DNA of 64,000 nt from Aromatoleum tolulyticum (GCF_900156155.1 NZ_FTMD01000004.1:248001-312000); one strand, 5' to 3'. Shown: positions 31,375 through 43,190, counted from the first letter of the stretch. Made by a program: numbers and translations. The notes: generated from the letters alone by a model not told the origin.

Positions 31375-31399
31375 ATCCGCGGGCGTAGCCCTGAGAGGC

Positions 31400-31825
31400 T
31401 TAGCGGGCGTAAACGTTCATTCCGGGGAAGAAGAACGCAACTTCGACCGCGGCGGTTTCGGGCGCATCCGAACCGTGCACGGCGTTGGCGTCGATCGAGT
31501 CGGCGAAGTCGGCGCGGATGGTGCCCGGCGCGGCCTTCTTCGGGTCGGTGGCGCCCATCAGGTCACGGTTCTTGGCGATGGCGTTCTCGCCTTCCAGGAC
31601 CTGAATCATCACCGGGCCGGAGATCATGAAGGACACCAGATCCTTGAAGAAGGGGCGCTCCTTGTGCACGGCGTAGAACTGGCCGGCTTCGCGCTCGGAC
31701 AGGTGCACCATCTTCGACGCGATGACCTTGAGACCCGCATCCTCGAAGCGCTGATAGATCTTGCCGATCACGTTCTTGGCGACGGCGTCGGGCTTGATGA
31801 TGGACAGGGTACGTTCGATAGCCAT
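31400..31825 (-). CDS. ndk: Nucleoside diphosphate kinase
   Basis: This 141-aa cytoplasmic enzyme transfers phosphate between nucleoside tri- and diphosphates through a phospho-histidine. [18 protein letters not shown] at the start, [21 protein letters not shown] with catalytic His about residue 117, and the family length all fit. I chose the ATG at 31825. It is divergent from nifA. Confidence 0.97.
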   Translation of the reverse strand: MAIERTLSIIKPDAVAKNVIGKIYQRFEDAGLKVIASKMVHLSEREAGQFYAVHKERPFFKDLVSFMISGPVMIQVLEGENAIAKNRDLMGATDPKKAAPGTIRADFADSIDANAVHGSDAPETAAVEVAFFFPGMNVYAR

Positions 31826-31984
31826 TTGAAAAAACTCCGGTTTGAATCGGTCAGCGGAAAAATTGGGCGCGAAAAGCGTAGCTCGCGATTCTAGCAGTTT
31901 TTCTTGACGGACTCCCAGCACGGCAAAAACGCGCCCCTGACGCAAGGCCTTGCCGGATGCACCATTTTTGCACTGCAACAAGCG

Positions 31985-31999
31985 TGGCGCGCTTCTTGC
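31985..31999 (+). promoter_or_regulatory. Candidate sigma-54 promoter of nifA
   Basis: TGGCGCGCTTCTTGC has correct GG-N10-GC spacing and one mismatch; the predicted start near 32011 is 28 bp before the nifA ATG. Just upstream, TGCACCATTTTTGCA (31958-31972) resembles half of an NtrC site but is too close for a normal enhancer. No TGT-N10-ACA site is seen here. Confidence 0.6.
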
Positions 32000-32038
32000 G
32001 GAAGACCATGGTACAGACATGGAAATACAGGTCCCGCC

Positions 32039-33679
<1,641 letters not shown>

Positions 33680-33689
33680 TGGCTGCGGG

Positions 33690-33713
33690 GCGATCCCATT
33701 GAGGAGGGATCGC
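33690..33713 (+). terminator. Hairpin downstream of nifA
   Basis: Stem GCGATCCC / GGGATCGC (8 bp, 8-nt loop) begins 10 bp past the nifA stop. No T-run follows; a plausible but weak terminator. Confidence 0.45.
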
Positions 33714-33755
33714 GGCCACGGCTTAGCGGGTTTTCGAAGTCGTGCCTTCGACCCG

Positions 33756-33945
33756 CCCGGGCACGGGGGACTCCCCTCCGGGCAGGCGCTCGCGGCCTTC
33801 GGCTTCCCGGATCGGGGCAGCGCGCGGGGGCGGCGACGCAAACTCGCCGGCTGCGCCGGCTCAGACATGCGTCGCCTTCATCCCCCGCACGCCGCCCCGA
33901 TCCGGCGCTCACGGACAGCCCGGCGGGGAGCCCCCCGCGCCCGGG
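33756..33945. repeat. Long imperfect palindromic element between nifA and the 189-aa gene
   Basis: The outer arms 33756-33783 and 33918-33945 are inverted copies with only three differences over 28 bp (they begin CCCGGGCACGGGGGACTCCC and, read inverted, CCCGGGCGCGGGGGGCTCCC). Nested inner arms around 33809-33840 and 33871-33904 (GGATCGGGGC...GGCGACGCA and its inverse) pair again. The whole could fold into a long cruciform. Several frames are open through it, but I see no real gene. It looks like a dispersed intergenic repeat; other copies cannot be tested here. Confidence 0.75.
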
Positions 33946-34005
33946 CTACGCCGGCCGGAACCTCGGTTGCCGCGCCCGAGGGACGCCGGAGGGAACGTCG
34001 CCCCC

Positions 34006-34575
34006 TCACACCGGCCGGTTGTCCGCGACCTTCACCGGCCCCATCTCGGCCAGCGCCTGCGCGTACTCGGCACGCGGGAAGCCGCCGCCGATCTTCGCCG
34101 CCGCATCGACGATCGCGTCGATCTTGGCCTCGGAGGACATCTTCTTGAGGTCGCCCTTTTCCAGGTACAGGAGTTCGAGGAGCTCGTTGTAGACGGTCGC
34201 CTCGTCCAGCGGCAGGACGTAGTAGCTCACGCCGTCGATGTCTAGCAGGTATTTCTTCGAGATGTCGACGTTGCCCGCGAAGATGAAGTACTTGCCCGTC
34301 GGGACGAGCGCGGCACCGAAGGTGGTGCGGACGTCGTCGAGATGGGCGAGCGAATCGACGTGCAGGGCGAGGAAGCTCACGGTTTCGCCTTCGACGGCGA
34401 GGATGACCTGGTCGGCCTTGATTTCGGGGGGACGCTTTTCGCCCGCGATCGAGGGCGGGAATTTGAGGCCGAGTTCACCGCGGAAGCCGTAGCGGGCGGT
34501 CTTGCCGGTGGGGCCGGAGAAGGTCGGGGACAGGAGTTTGCCATCGAGGGCGCTGAACAGGGTCGGCGTGGTCAT
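34006..34575 (-). CDS. Conserved protein of unknown function under a NifA-type promoter
   Basis: I do not recognise this 189-aa soluble protein. It starts MTTPTLFSALDGKLLSPTF, has a mixed alpha/beta look with VILAVEGETVSFLALHVDSL and GKYFIFAGNVDISKKYLLDI in the middle, and ends in a helical region (YNELLELLYLEKGDLKKM...DAIVDAAAKIGGG). It has no signal peptide, membrane segment or Cys cluster. The ATG at 34575 is preceded by a sigma-54 promoter at 34641-34627 and shares a NifA site (34786-34801) with divergent nifB. That makes it part of the nif regulon and probably a nitrogenase-related accessory protein; any biochemical role is unknown. Confidence 0.82.
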   Translation of the reverse strand: MTTPTLFSALDGKLLSPTFSGPTGKTARYGFRGELGLKFPPSIAGEKRPPEIKADQVILAVEGETVSFLALHVDSLAHLDDVRTTFGAALVPTGKYFIFAGNVDISKKYLLDIDGVSYYVLPLDEATVYNELLELLYLEKGDLKKMSSEAKIDAIVDAAAKIGGGFPRAEYAQALAEMGPVKVADNRPV

Positions 34576-34626
34576 GTTGGATCTCTCGTGCAGTGACAGT
34601 GGGTAAGGCGGTTCGGCCACTGATCC

Positions 34627-34641
34627 GCAAGAAGTGCGCCA
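34627..34641 (-). promoter_or_regulatory. Sigma-54 promoter of the 189-aa gene
   Basis: Minus strand TGGCGCACTTCTTGC keeps GG-N10-GC and the TTGC box; start predicted near 34615, 40 bp before the ATG at 34575. Confidence 0.78.
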
Positions 34642-34785
34642 CGGCACGAAATGGGGCCCGGATCGCCGCACAAGGCCTTGGTTTCCCGGGCCTTTCCGCG
34701 CCCTGAGGACTGTTTGCGCATGCGGCGCGCGGGCTGCGGCGACGACGGCGCAGGGACGACATTCCGGACATCGACGCGACATTGC

Positions 34786-34801
34786 TGTCGCACATGCGAC
34801 A
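34786..34801. promoter_or_regulatory. NifA upstream activator site shared by nifB and the 189-aa gene
   Basis: TGTCGCACATGCGACA fits TGT-N10-ACA and is a near-perfect palindrome. It is about 70 bp from the nifB -24 box and about 145 bp from the divergent promoter. Confidence 0.85.
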
Positions 34802-34870
34802 TCGTGCCGCGGGGGCGACACGGCAAAAATAGTCCTGTTGTTTCAATGCATTGCATTGATCGCGCGGCAC

Positions 34871-34885
34871 TGGCACAGGCATTGC
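34871..34885 (+). promoter_or_regulatory. Sigma-54 promoter of nifB
   Basis: TGGCACAGGCATTGC is a perfect TGGCAC-N5-TTGC; start predicted near 34897, 65 bp before the nifB ATG. Confidence 0.88.
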
Positions 34886-34961
34886 AGTTATCCCCGCATT
34901 CGCTGCACGGCGTGCGTTCGCGCCGTTGCGGCCTGATGGATCACTGCGAAGGGAGTTCCCC

Positions 34962-36464
34962 ATGTCAACGCAAGGCCTCGTTGTGCCCGAAGCCCCTGCC
35001 CGCAAGATCATTCCGCTCGCCGTGGCGGGGACGGCCGCCCCGCGCACGGGCGGCTGCAGCACCGCGACCACGGGCGGTTGCGGGTCGGGCAGTTCCGCCG
35101 GACTGCCGCAGCATGTGCGCGACCGCGTGCACGACCATCCCTGCTACAGCGCGGAGGCGCATCACCACTTCGCGCGCATGCACGTGGCGGTGGCGCCGGG
35201 CTGCAACATCCAGTGCAACTACTGCAACCGCAAGTACGACTGTGCGAACGAGAGCCGCCCGGGCGTGGTGTCGGAGAAGCTGACGCCGGAGCTGGCGGCG
35301 AAGAAGGTGCTCGCGGTGGCGGCGCGCATTCCCCAGCTGTCGGTGGTGGGCGTGGCCGGTCCGGGCGATGCGCTGGCGAACGCCGAGAAGACCTTCCGCA
35401 CCTTCGAGCTGATCAGGGAGGCGGCGCCCGACATCCGGCTGTGCCTATCGACGAACGGCCTGGCCCTGCCGGAGCACGTCGAGCGCATCAAGGCGCTGGG
35501 CGTGGACCACGTGACGATCACGATCAACATGATCGACCCGGAGGTCGGCGCACAGATCTATCCGTGGATCTTCTTCGAGCACAAGCGCCGGCGCGGGCTG
35601 GAGGCGGCGCGCATCCTGCACGAGCGCCAGATGCAGGGGCTGGAGATGCTGGTCGCCGCAGACGTCCTGGTGAAGGTGAACTCGGTGATGATCCCGGGGA
35701 TCAACGACCGCCACCTCGCCGAGGTGAACGAGGCGGTGAAGTCGCGCGGGGCCTTCCTGCACAACATCATGCCGCTGATCTCGGACCCGGCGCACGGAAC
35801 GCATTTCGGCCTGACGGGGCAGCGCGGGCCGACGCCGGCGGAGCTGAAAGCGCTGCAGGATGCGTGCGAGGGCGAGATGCAGATGATGCGCCACTGCCGC
35901 CAGTGCCGCGCCGATGCGGTGGGGATGCTGGGCGAGGACCGCGGCGCGGAGTTCACGTCGCAGAACATCGATGCGATCGCAGCCGAGGTCGACGCGGCGC
36001 AGATGGCGGAAAGCCGCGCGGCCTATCGCAGCTTCGTCGAGCGCGAGCGCGCCGATCAGAACGAGGCGGCGGATGCGGCCTGGTCCCAGCTCGGTACGAC
36101 AGCCGAGACGCGGCTGGTGGCGGTCGCGACCAAGGGTTCGGGGCGGATCAACCAGCACTTCGGCCACGCCGAGGAGTTCCAGGTGTACGAGGTGTCGGCC
36201 ACGGGCGCGAAGTTCGTCGGCCATCGCAAGGTGGCGCTGTACTGCCAGGGCGGCTACGACGATGACGAGGCGCTGCCGGGCATCGTCGAGGCGCTCGCGG
36301 GCTGCGGCGCGGTGTTCGTGGCGAAGATCGGCCACTGTCCGCGCAAGGACCTCGCCGCGGCCGGCATCGCCGCGGTCGAGGACTACGCGCACGAATACAT
36401 CGAGGCCTCGCTGATCGACTGGTTCGCGAAGTCGGTCGCGGGCGCCGCCACCATGGCCGCCTGA
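34962..36464 (+). CDS. nifB: FeMo-cofactor biosynthesis radical-SAM protein NifB
   Basis: This 500-aa enzyme fuses two [4Fe-4S] units and inserts the central carbide to make NifB-co. The radical-SAM cluster CNIQCNYC has Cys 81, 85 and 88 (CX3CX2C); [13 protein letters not shown] and [14 protein letters not shown] follow. From about residue 385 a NifX/NafY-like domain is fused ([23 protein letters not shown]), as in most proteobacterial NifB. A Gly/Ser/Cys-rich N-terminal tract (residues 30-46) is present. GGGAG precedes the ATG. It heads nifB-nifZ-nifT with its own NifA/sigma-54 promoter. Confidence 0.97.
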   Translation: MSTQGLVVPEAPARKIIPLAVAGTAAPRTGGCSTATTGGCGSGSSAGLPQHVRDRVHDHPCYSAEAHHHFARMHVAVAPGCNIQCNYCNRKYDCANESRPGVVSEKLTPELAAKKVLAVAARIPQLSVVGVAGPGDALANAEKTFRTFELIREAAPDIRLCLSTNGLALPEHVERIKALGVDHVTITINMIDPEVGAQIYPWIFFEHKRRRGLEAARILHERQMQGLEMLVAADVLVKVNSVMIPGINDRHLAEVNEAVKSRGAFLHNIMPLISDPAHGTHFGLTGQRGPTPAELKALQDACEGEMQMMRHCRQCRADAVGMLGEDRGAEFTSQNIDAIAAEVDAAQMAESRAAYRSFVERERADQNEAADAAWSQLGTTAETRLVAVATKGSGRINQHFGHAEEFQVYEVSATGAKFVGHRKVALYCQGGYDDDEALPGIVEALAGCGAVFVAKIGHCPRKDLAAAGIAAVEDYAHEYIEASLIDWFAKSVAGAATMAA

Positions 36465-36476
36465 GGGGGAAGGAAC

Positions 36477-36809
36477 ATGTTCGCGCGCGATTCGGAGATC
36501 GTCGAACTCGACGGGCAACCGGCCTTCGACTACGGCGAGAAGGTCATCTCGCGGAAGAACGTCAGGAACGACGGCACCTTCCACGGCCGCGAGATCGGCG
36601 ACGTGCTGGTGAAGAAGGGCGACGTCGGCTACGTGAAGAGCATCGGCACCTTCCTGCAGCAGTTCTACATCTACGGCATCGACTTCGTCGACCTGGGTTA
36701 CGTGGTGGGCATGAAGGGGCGCGAACTGCGCTCGCTCGATGCGCCCTCCTCGGGCACCTGCGACGAAGACGACGCACTCCATTTCGACGAAGAGGAAACG
36801 ATGCGATGA
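36477..36809 (+). CDS. nifZ: NifZ, nitrogenase P-cluster maturation protein
   Basis: This 110-aa protein begins MFARDSEIVELDGQPAFDYG and contains GEKVISRKNVRNDGTF and RKGDVGYVKSIGTFLQQFYI-like text (here KKGDVGYVKSIGTFLQ), typical of NifZ. NifZ helps form the second P-cluster of the MoFe protein. The acidic C-tail (CDEDDALHFDEEE) is common. It is 12 bp after nifB and overlaps nifT by 4 bp. Confidence 0.94.
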   Translation: MFARDSEIVELDGQPAFDYGEKVISRKNVRNDGTFHGREIGDVLVKKGDVGYVKSIGTFLQQFYIYGIDFVDLGYVVGMKGRELRSLDAPSSGTCDEDDALHFDEEETMR

Positions 36810-37018
36810 AAGTCACCGTGCGCAAGGAAGCGGCCGGCCACTATTCGATCTACGTGGCGAAGAAGGATCTCGAGGCGCGCATCGTGAGCGCCGAGCAGCC
36901 GGCGATCTGGGGCGGCAAGGTGGAACTCGACAACGGCTGGACGCTGGAGATGCCGGCGATGGCGGCCGACACGCGCCTGCCGATCACGGTGGAGGCACGC
37001 AGGCTGGGCGAGGGCTGA
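36806..37018 (+). CDS. nifT: NifT/FixU protein
   Basis: This 70-aa protein matches NifT/FixU: MKVTVRKEAAGHYSIYVAKK, then ARIVSAEQPAIWGGKVELDN and GWTLEMP. Its precise role is unknown; it is a regular member of nif operons and is not essential. Its ATG overlaps the nifZ stop. Convergent draG ends 4 bp away. Confidence 0.93.
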   Translation: MKVTVRKEAAGHYSIYVAKKDLEARIVSAEQPAIWGGKVELDNGWTLEMPAMAADTRLPITVEARRLGEG

Positions 37019-37021
37019 GCT

Positions 37022-37924
37022 TCAGGCGCTCCCGAGCGCGAGCAGGCCGTCGACCTGCCGCATGATCGCGTCGCGCACGTCGCGGTCCAGCCGCTTGATC
37101 CAGCGGGCCGGGATGGCGTCGACACCGTAGTGCGCCCCCGCCAGCATGCCGGCGATCGCGCCGGTGGTGTCGGCGTCGCCGCCGCAATTCACGGTGCGGA
37201 TCAGGCAGGATTCGAAGCTGTCGGTGGCGAAGAAGGCGTGCAGCACCGTCTGCGCCGTGTCGACGACGTAGCCGGTCGCGCGCTTCGGATAGGGGTCGAA
37301 GCGGAACTGGCGGTGCGCCTCGACCAAGGCCTTGGCGTGCGCACGCAGCTTCGCGAGGTTGTCGCGCCAGTGGCCGCCGGCAAGCAGGTCGGCGAGCATG
37401 CGTGCGAAGCACAGCGTCGCGGCGTCGGACAACGGGTGGTTGTGCGTGACGTGCGCCTGCTCGATCGAGCAGCGTTCGAGAAGCGCCCCATCGCGGAAGG
37501 CGTAAAGCACCGCGGGGAGGTTGCGCATCAGCGCGCCGTTGCCGGCATCCCCGTCCGAGAAGGGCGATGCGAGCGAGCCGTCGCGCCCGTAGCGCACGAG
37601 GCCGCGCCGGCAGGTGTTGCCGACGTCGATCGGCTTCGATTTCAGCCATACGAGCCAGTGCCCGGCGATGTTGCGCAGGTCCCACCCGCCCGACTCCAGG
37701 ATCGCGGCGCCGAGCGCGAGCGACATCTGCGTGTCATCGGTGACCTGTCCGGCCGCGAGCCTGAGCCAGCCGCCGCCGACGATATCGCGCAGTTCGCCGT
37801 ACTGGTGGCGGATCTCGGAGGGGGTCAGGAACTCCACCGTGGCGCCCAGCGCATCGCCGACGGCGAGCCCCAGGTAGGCGCCCAGGGCGCGTTCGCGGAG
37901 GGCCGGGCCATTCGCCTTCGTCAT
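37022..37924 (-). CDS. draG: ADP-ribosyl-[dinitrogen reductase] glycohydrolase DraG
   Basis: This 300-aa enzyme removes ADP-ribose from NifH and so reactivates nitrogenase. Metal-binding motifs of the ADP-ribosylglycohydrolase family are seen: GLAVGDALGATVEF near residue 20, QVTDDTQMSLALG near 60 and the C-terminal NCGGDADTTGAIAGMLAGA near 245. GNGALMRNLP is also typical. Start ATG at 37924 overlaps the draT stop by 4 bp, so the pair is coupled. In Azospirillum and Rhodospirillum DraG is controlled by membrane sequestration through PII and AmtB. Confidence 0.95.
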   Translation of the reverse strand: MTKANGPALRERALGAYLGLAVGDALGATVEFLTPSEIRHQYGELRDIVGGGWLRLAAGQVTDDTQMSLALGAAILESGGWDLRNIAGHWLVWLKSKPIDVGNTCRRGLVRYGRDGSLASPFSDGDAGNGALMRNLPAVLYAFRDGALLERCSIEQAHVTHNHPLSDAATLCFARMLADLLAGGHWRDNLAKLRAHAKALVEAHRQFRFDPYPKRATGYVVDTAQTVLHAFFATDSFESCLIRTVNCGGDADTTGAIAGMLAGAHYGVDAIPARWIKRLDRDVRDAIMRQVDGLLALGSA

Positions 37925-38778
37925 AAGGTCGCCATCCTGACACGATAGTCGCCGCCGAGCACGAGCATTTCGCCCTCCCCGCCCAGCACGGGCCCCGGCA
38001 TCAGATCGTTGCAGTACACGACCTTGCACAGCGGCACCTCGACTTCGAGGATGGTGTCGCCGAACTGGTCGGCGATGTCACGCCGTGTCGTGAACGAGAC
38101 AAGATTGTTCTGCCGCGCGATGGCCTCGCGCGCGCGGTGCGGCCTGCCATCGACGCGCGGCACCCACGCGACGACCTGGTGCTCGGCGAAATCGTTGACG
38201 CCACGGTACAGCGTGAGGTGGCGCCGGCCGGGGTACAGCCAGCGGCGGAACACGTGCTGCGCATACTCGTACAGCAGGTCGAGCTGTGCGTGGATGCAGT
38301 TGTTGTGGAAGCGCGCGTTCATCTTCTCCTCGACGTACTGCATCCACGCCTCGGACGGGTAGCGCCCGAGCACCCGCTTGTGGAAAGTCGGATGCAGGCC
38401 GAAGCGCGACTCCGCCCAGCCCTTGAGCACCGCCCCTTCGCGGCCGTTGGCGTCGAAGCCCCAGCCGCGCAACAGGCGCAGGTAGCTCGCGCGATAGCGC
38501 TTGCGCCCCACGGCGTCGCGCTCGCCCGGCAGGTCCAGCTCGAACACGGTGCGCATGTAGATCTGGAAGGCGAGCACGGCCTCGTCGGCGCACGTCGCGT
38601 CGTCGAGCATCGCGAACAGCGCGCGGTTGGTTTCGCGCACGCCGTGGATGTGCAGCGGCAGCGGATGCGCGTTGAACGCGACGCTCGCGACGAGCCCGGT
38701 CGGGATGCCGACGAGGTTGGTCGAGTGGCCGTATGCGACGGCGGCGCGGGCCTCAGTAGTTGCTGAAATGGCCTTCAC
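37921..38778 (-). CDS. draT: NAD+-dinitrogen-reductase ADP-D-ribosyltransferase DraT
   Basis: This 285-aa enzyme ADP-ribosylates NifH (here Arg 101) to switch nitrogenase off after ammonium or darkness/energy shifts. GHSTNLVGIPTGLVASVAFN near the N-terminus, FHNNCIHAQLDLLYEYAQHV, LTLYRGVNDFAEHQVV and QNNLVSFTTRRDIADQFGD match DraT. There is no ATG near the start; the GTG at 38778 has AGG six bases upstream and I prefer it. A GTG at 38793 would add five residues. Either start overlaps the end of the fmdB-like gene, implying translational coupling. Confidence 0.94.
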   Translation of the reverse strand: MKAISATTEARAAVAYGHSTNLVGIPTGLVASVAFNAHPLPLHIHGVRETNRALFAMLDDATCADEAVLAFQIYMRTVFELDLPGERDAVGRKRYRASYLRLLRGWGFDANGREGAVLKGWAESRFGLHPTFHKRVLGRYPSEAWMQYVEEKMNARFHNNCIHAQLDLLYEYAQHVFRRWLYPGRRHLTLYRGVNDFAEHQVVAWVPRVDGRPHRAREAIARQNNLVSFTTRRDIADQFGDTILEVEVPLCKVVYCNDLMPGPVLGGEGEMLVLGGDYRVRMATL

Positions 38779-38959
38779 GCTTCGCCTGCGCACGCGCCTG
38801 CTTCACCAGTTCGCCGGACTGCGGCGGCGCGGCGGGCGCCGACACCTGTTTTTCCAGCGCGGCGCCGCCACACCGGGGGCAGTGTGGCGTCTGGCTGGCG
38901 CGCACGAGCAACTCGAAGGTCTTGGCGCAGGCGGGACAGCGGTAGTCGAAGATCGGCAT
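38753..38959 (-). CDS. FmdB-family zinc-ribbon protein
   Basis: This 68-aa protein has an N-terminal zinc ribbon: MPIFDYRCPACAKTFELLV and TPHCPRCGG give two CX2C knuckles, as in the FmdB/CxxC_CxxC_SSSS family. The C-terminus is a charged helix (VKQARAQAKREGHFSNY). Function unknown; putatively regulatory. It is the first gene of the fmdB-draT-draG operon, with GGAG about 9 bases before the ATG and a candidate sigma-54 promoter upstream. Confidence 0.88.
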   Translation of the reverse strand: MPIFDYRCPACAKTFELLVRASQTPHCPRCGGAALEKQVSAPAAPPQSGELVKQARAQAKREGHFSNY

Positions 38960-38999
38960 GGGGGCTCCGGAATGGTTGGGTCGGGTCGGCCATCGAGCA

Positions 39000-39014
39000 G
39001 CAAGAAGGATGCCG
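39000..39014 (-). promoter_or_regulatory. Candidate sigma-54 promoter of fmdB-draTG
   Basis: Minus strand CGGCATCCTTCTTGC keeps GG-N10-GC and the TTGC box, but has C for the first T. Start predicted near 38988, about 29 bp before the fmdB ATG. The NifA site at 39120-39135 would serve both directions. Confidence 0.6.
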
Positions 39015-39119
39015 CCTGCAACGGTCGCCAATTGGCGCGCATATCCCCTTGCGCCGATGCACAAACGCGACATTCGCCTCATCACGCGACATACCGATGT
39101 CCGACACTCGCCGCGTCCT

Positions 39120-39135
39120 TGTCGCGTTGCCGACA
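39120..39135. promoter_or_regulatory. NifA upstream activator site of nifHDK
   Basis: TGTCGCGTTGCCGACA fits TGT-N10-ACA, about 80 bp upstream of the nifH -24 box and about 105 bp from the divergent fmdB promoter. Confidence 0.87.
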
Positions 39136-39216
39136 GGTCCGGCGCAGCTCCTGCTGCCCTCCCCTCCCCGCCAAAATCCCTTGCTGCGACTGGCTTTCGT
39201 GACTATTTGGCGCCAT

Positions 39217-39231
39217 TGGCACAGCCCTTGC
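39217..39231 (+). promoter_or_regulatory. Sigma-54 promoter of nifHDK
   Basis: TGGCACAGCCCTTGC is a perfect consensus; start predicted near 39243, giving a 55-base leader before nifH. Confidence 0.92.
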
Positions 39232-39264
39232 CATAGGACAGTCGTGCCGGTTCGCCGGGTGTGA

Positions 39265-40167
<903 letters not shown>

Positions 40168-40192
40168 TTTCCACGCGCACAGGAGAACCGAT

Positions 40193-41638
40193 ATGAGTGC
40201 GGTACTGGATGACAAGACGCGCAACAAGGCGTTGATCAACGAGGTGCTCGAGGTCTACCCCGAGAAGGCCGCGAAGAAGCGCGCCAAGCACCTCAACGTG
40301 TATGAGGAAGGCAAGCCCGACTGCGGCGTCAAGTCCAACATCAAGTCCCTGCCCGGCGTGATGACGATCCGCGGCTGTGCCTACGCCGGTTCGAAGGGCG
40401 TGGTGTGGGGCCCGATCAAGGACATGGTGCACGTCAGCCACGGCCCGGTCGGCTGCGGCCAGTATTCCTGGTCCACGCGCCGCAACTACTACAACGGCAC
40501 GACCGGGGTGGATGCCTTCGGCGCGATGCAGATCACGTCCGACTTCCAGGAGAAGGACATCGTCTTCGGCGGCGACAAGAAGCTCGACAAGCTGGTCGAC
40601 GAGATCACCCAGGTCTTCCCGCTGGCGAAGGGCATCTCGGTGCAATCCGAGTGCCCGATCGGCCTGATCGGCGACGACATCGAGGCGGTGTCGAAGAAGA
40701 AGTCGAAGGAAATTGACCTGCCGATGGTGCCGGTGCGCTGCGAGGGCTTCCGCGGCGTGTCGCAGTCGCTCGGCCACCACATCGCCAACGACGCGATCCG
40801 CGACTGGGTGTTCGACAAGGCGGACTACAACGCGCCGTTCGAATCGACGCCTTACGACGTCGTGCTGATGGCCGACTACAACATCGGCGGCGACGCCTGG
40901 AGCTCGCGCATCCTGCTCGAAGAGATGGGCCTGCGCGTGATCGGCCAGGGCACCGGCGACGCGACGTTGAAGGAAATCGAGATGATGCCGCGCGCGAAGC
41001 TGCTGCTGCTGCACTGCTACCGCTCGATGAACTACATCGCCCGCCACGTCGAGGAGAAGTACGGCGTGCCCTGGTTCGAGTACAACCTCTTCGGGCCGAC
41101 CAAGATCGCCGAATCGCTGCGCGGCATCGCCGCCTTCTTCGACGACACGATCAAGGAGAAGGCCGAGCAGGTCATCGCCAAGTACACCGCGCTGTCGCAG
41201 GCGGTCATCGACAAGTACAAGCCGCGCCTCGCGGGCAAGAAGGTGATGCTCTACGTCGGCGGCCTGCGCCCGCGCCACGTCGTCGGCGCGTACGAGGACC
41301 TCGGCATGGAAGTGTGCGGCACCGGCTACGAGTTCGGCCACGGCGACGACTACCAGCGCACGACCCACTACGTGAAGGACGGCACGCTGATCTACGACGA
41401 CGTCACCAGCTTCGAACTGGAAAAGTTCGCCGAGAAGATCCGCCCCGACCTGATGGCCTCCGGCGTCAAGGAAAAGTACATCTTCCAGAAGATGGGCATC
41501 CCCTTCCGCCAGATGCACTCGTGGGACTACTCCGGCCCGTATCACGGCTACGACGGCTTCGCCATCTTCGCGCGTGACATGGACATGGCGATCAACTCGC
41601 CGGTTTGGGGCATGACCAAGGCCCCCTGGAAGAAATAA
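40193..41638 (+). CDS. nifD: Nitrogenase MoFe protein alpha chain
   Basis: This 481-aa subunit holds FeMo-co. P-cluster cysteines lie in [26 protein letters not shown] and [12 protein letters not shown]. FeMo-co is held by the Cys in [14 protein letters not shown] and by the His in [17 protein letters not shown]. These show Mo-type nitrogenase; vanadium or iron-only versions would also have an anfG/vnfG gene, absent here. It begins 25 bp after nifH. Confidence 0.99.
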   Translation: MSAVLDDKTRNKALINEVLEVYPEKAAKKRAKHLNVYEEGKPDCGVKSNIKSLPGVMTIRGCAYAGSKGVVWGPIKDMVHVSHGPVGCGQYSWSTRRNYYNGTTGVDAFGAMQITSDFQEKDIVFGGDKKLDKLVDEITQVFPLAKGISVQSECPIGLIGDDIEAVSKKKSKEIDLPMVPVRCEGFRGVSQSLGHHIANDAIRDWVFDKADYNAPFESTPYDVVLMADYNIGGDAWSSRILLEEMGLRVIGQGTGDATLKEIEMMPRAKLLLLHCYRSMNYIARHVEEKYGVPWFEYNLFGPTKIAESLRGIAAFFDDTIKEKAEQVIAKYTALSQAVIDKYKPRLAGKKVMLYVGGLRPRHVVGAYEDLGMEVCGTGYEFGHGDDYQRTTHYVKDGTLIYDDVTSFELEKFAEKIRPDLMASGVKEKYIFQKMGIPFRQMHSWDYSGPYHGYDGFAIFARDMDMAINSPVWGMTKAPWKK

Positions 41639-41649
41639 GGAGCACGACC

Positions 41650-43179
41650 ATGCCTCAATCAGCTGAAAAGGTCCTCGACCACGCCGGGCTGTTCAAGGAA
41701 CCGGAATACCAGGAGATCTTCGAGCGCAAGAAGGGCTTCGAAGGCGGCTGCGGTGCAGCCAAGGTCCAGGAGATCGCCGACTGGACCAAGACGATGGAAT
41801 ACCGCGAGATCAACTTCAAGCGCGAAGCCCTCGTCATCAACCCGGCCAAGGCCTGCCAGCCGCTCGGCGCCGTGCTGTGCGCGTCCGGCTTCGAGGGCAC
41901 CCTGCCCTACGTGCATGGCTCGCAGGGCTGCGTGGCCTACTTCCGCTCGCACTTCAACCGCCACTTCAAGGAACCGTGCTCGGCCGTGTCCGACTCGATG
42001 ACCGAGGACGCGGCGGTATTCGGCGGCCTCAACAACATGGTCGACGGGCTGGCGAACTCCTACGCGCTGTACAAGCCGAAGATGATCGCCGTATCGACCA
42101 CCTGCATGGCCGAAGTCATCGGCGACGACCTCGACGCCTTCATCAAGACGGCGAAGCAGAAGGGTTCGATCCCCGAGGACTTCCGCGTGCCCTTCGCGCA
42201 CACGCCGTCCTTCGTCGGCAGCCACGTCACCGGCTACGACAACATGCTCAAGGGCTTCCTCACGAGCTTCTGGGACGGCAAGACGCGCAGCGAGACCACG
42301 GCACCCGCGATCAACATCAACGGCGGCTTCGACGGCTACTGCGTCGCCAACAACCGCGAGCTGAAGCGGATGATGAAGGAGATGAGCGTCGAAGCGACCA
42401 TCATCTCCGACCCGTCCGAGGTCTTCGATACCCCGACCGACGGCGAATTCCGCATGTACGCGGGCGGCACCACCGCCGAGCAGATGGAAGCCGCGCTCAA
42501 CGCCAAGGGCACGGTCTTCATGCAGGGCATCTCGGCGGCGAAATCGGCCGAATACGTCGAGAAGGCAGGCCAGAAGGCGGTGTCGCTCCACTGTCCGGTC
42601 GGCGTCACCGGCACCGACGCCTTCCTGATGGCGGTGTCCGAGCTCACCGGCAAGCCGATCCCGGCCTCGCTGGAGCTCGAACGCGGCCGCCTCGTCGATG
42701 CCATCGCCGACTCGCAGGCCCACCTGCACGGCAAGCGTTTCGCGCTGTTCGGCGACCCCGACATGCTGCTGGGCCTCACCGCCTTCCTGCTCGAACTGGG
42801 CGCCGAGCCGGTGCATATCGTCTGCACCAACGCGACGAAGGAATGGACCGCGAAGATCAACGCGCTGCTCGCCGCCAGCCCCTTCGGCAAGGACGCCAAG
42901 GCCTGGCCGGGCAAGGACCTGTGGCACCTGCGCTCGCTGCTCGCGACCGAGCCGGTCGACTTCCTGATCGGCAGCTCGCACGGCAAGTACCTCGAGCGCG
43001 ACATCGGCACGCCGCTGATCCGCATCGGCTTCCCGATCTTCGACCGCCACCACCACCACCGCTTCCCGATCTGGGGCTACCAAGGCGGCCTGAACGTCCT
43101 CGTGAAGATCCTCGACAAGATCTTCGACACGCTGGACGCGAAGACCTCCGACTCGGCCAGCTTCGACCTGGTGCGCTGA
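41650..43179 (+). CDS. nifK: Nitrogenase MoFe protein beta chain
   Basis: This 509-aa subunit completes the alpha2-beta2 MoFe protein. P-cluster ligands lie in [28 protein letters not shown] and [13 protein letters not shown]. The N-terminal extension ([20 protein letters not shown]) has the usual length. I chose the ATG at 41650, with AGGAG just upstream and 11 bp after nifD; the upstream in-frame text belongs to the nifD shadow. Confidence 0.99.
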   Translation: MPQSAEKVLDHAGLFKEPEYQEIFERKKGFEGGCGAAKVQEIADWTKTMEYREINFKREALVINPAKACQPLGAVLCASGFEGTLPYVHGSQGCVAYFRSHFNRHFKEPCSAVSDSMTEDAAVFGGLNNMVDGLANSYALYKPKMIAVSTTCMAEVIGDDLDAFIKTAKQKGSIPEDFRVPFAHTPSFVGSHVTGYDNMLKGFLTSFWDGKTRSETTAPAININGGFDGYCVANNRELKRMMKEMSVEATIISDPSEVFDTPTDGEFRMYAGGTTAEQMEAALNAKGTVFMQGISAAKSAEYVEKAGQKAVSLHCPVGVTGTDAFLMAVSELTGKPIPASLELERGRLVDAIADSQAHLHGKRFALFGDPDMLLGLTAFLLELGAEPVHIVCTNATKEWTAKINALLAASPFGKDAKAWPGKDLWHLRSLLATEPVDFLIGSSHGKYLERDIGTPLIRIGFPIFDRHHHHRFPIWGYQGGLNVLVKILDKIFDTLDAKTSDSASFDLVR

Positions 43180-43190
43180 GGAGGACCAAG

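Noticed and set aside
31985-32038. NifA self-activation site before nifA
   Set aside because: I searched for TGT-N10-ACA upstream of nifA and found none; only an NtrC-like half site is present.
33742-34245. Plus-strand frame through the palindromic element (about 167 codons)
   Set aside because: It runs through the inverted repeat into the antisense of the 189-aa gene, with no ribosome-binding site and Pro/Arg/Gly-rich text.
37921-38793. Longer draT start (GTG at 38793)
   Set aside because: Possible, but the GTG at 38778 has better Shine-Dalgarno spacing and a shorter overlap with the preceding gene.
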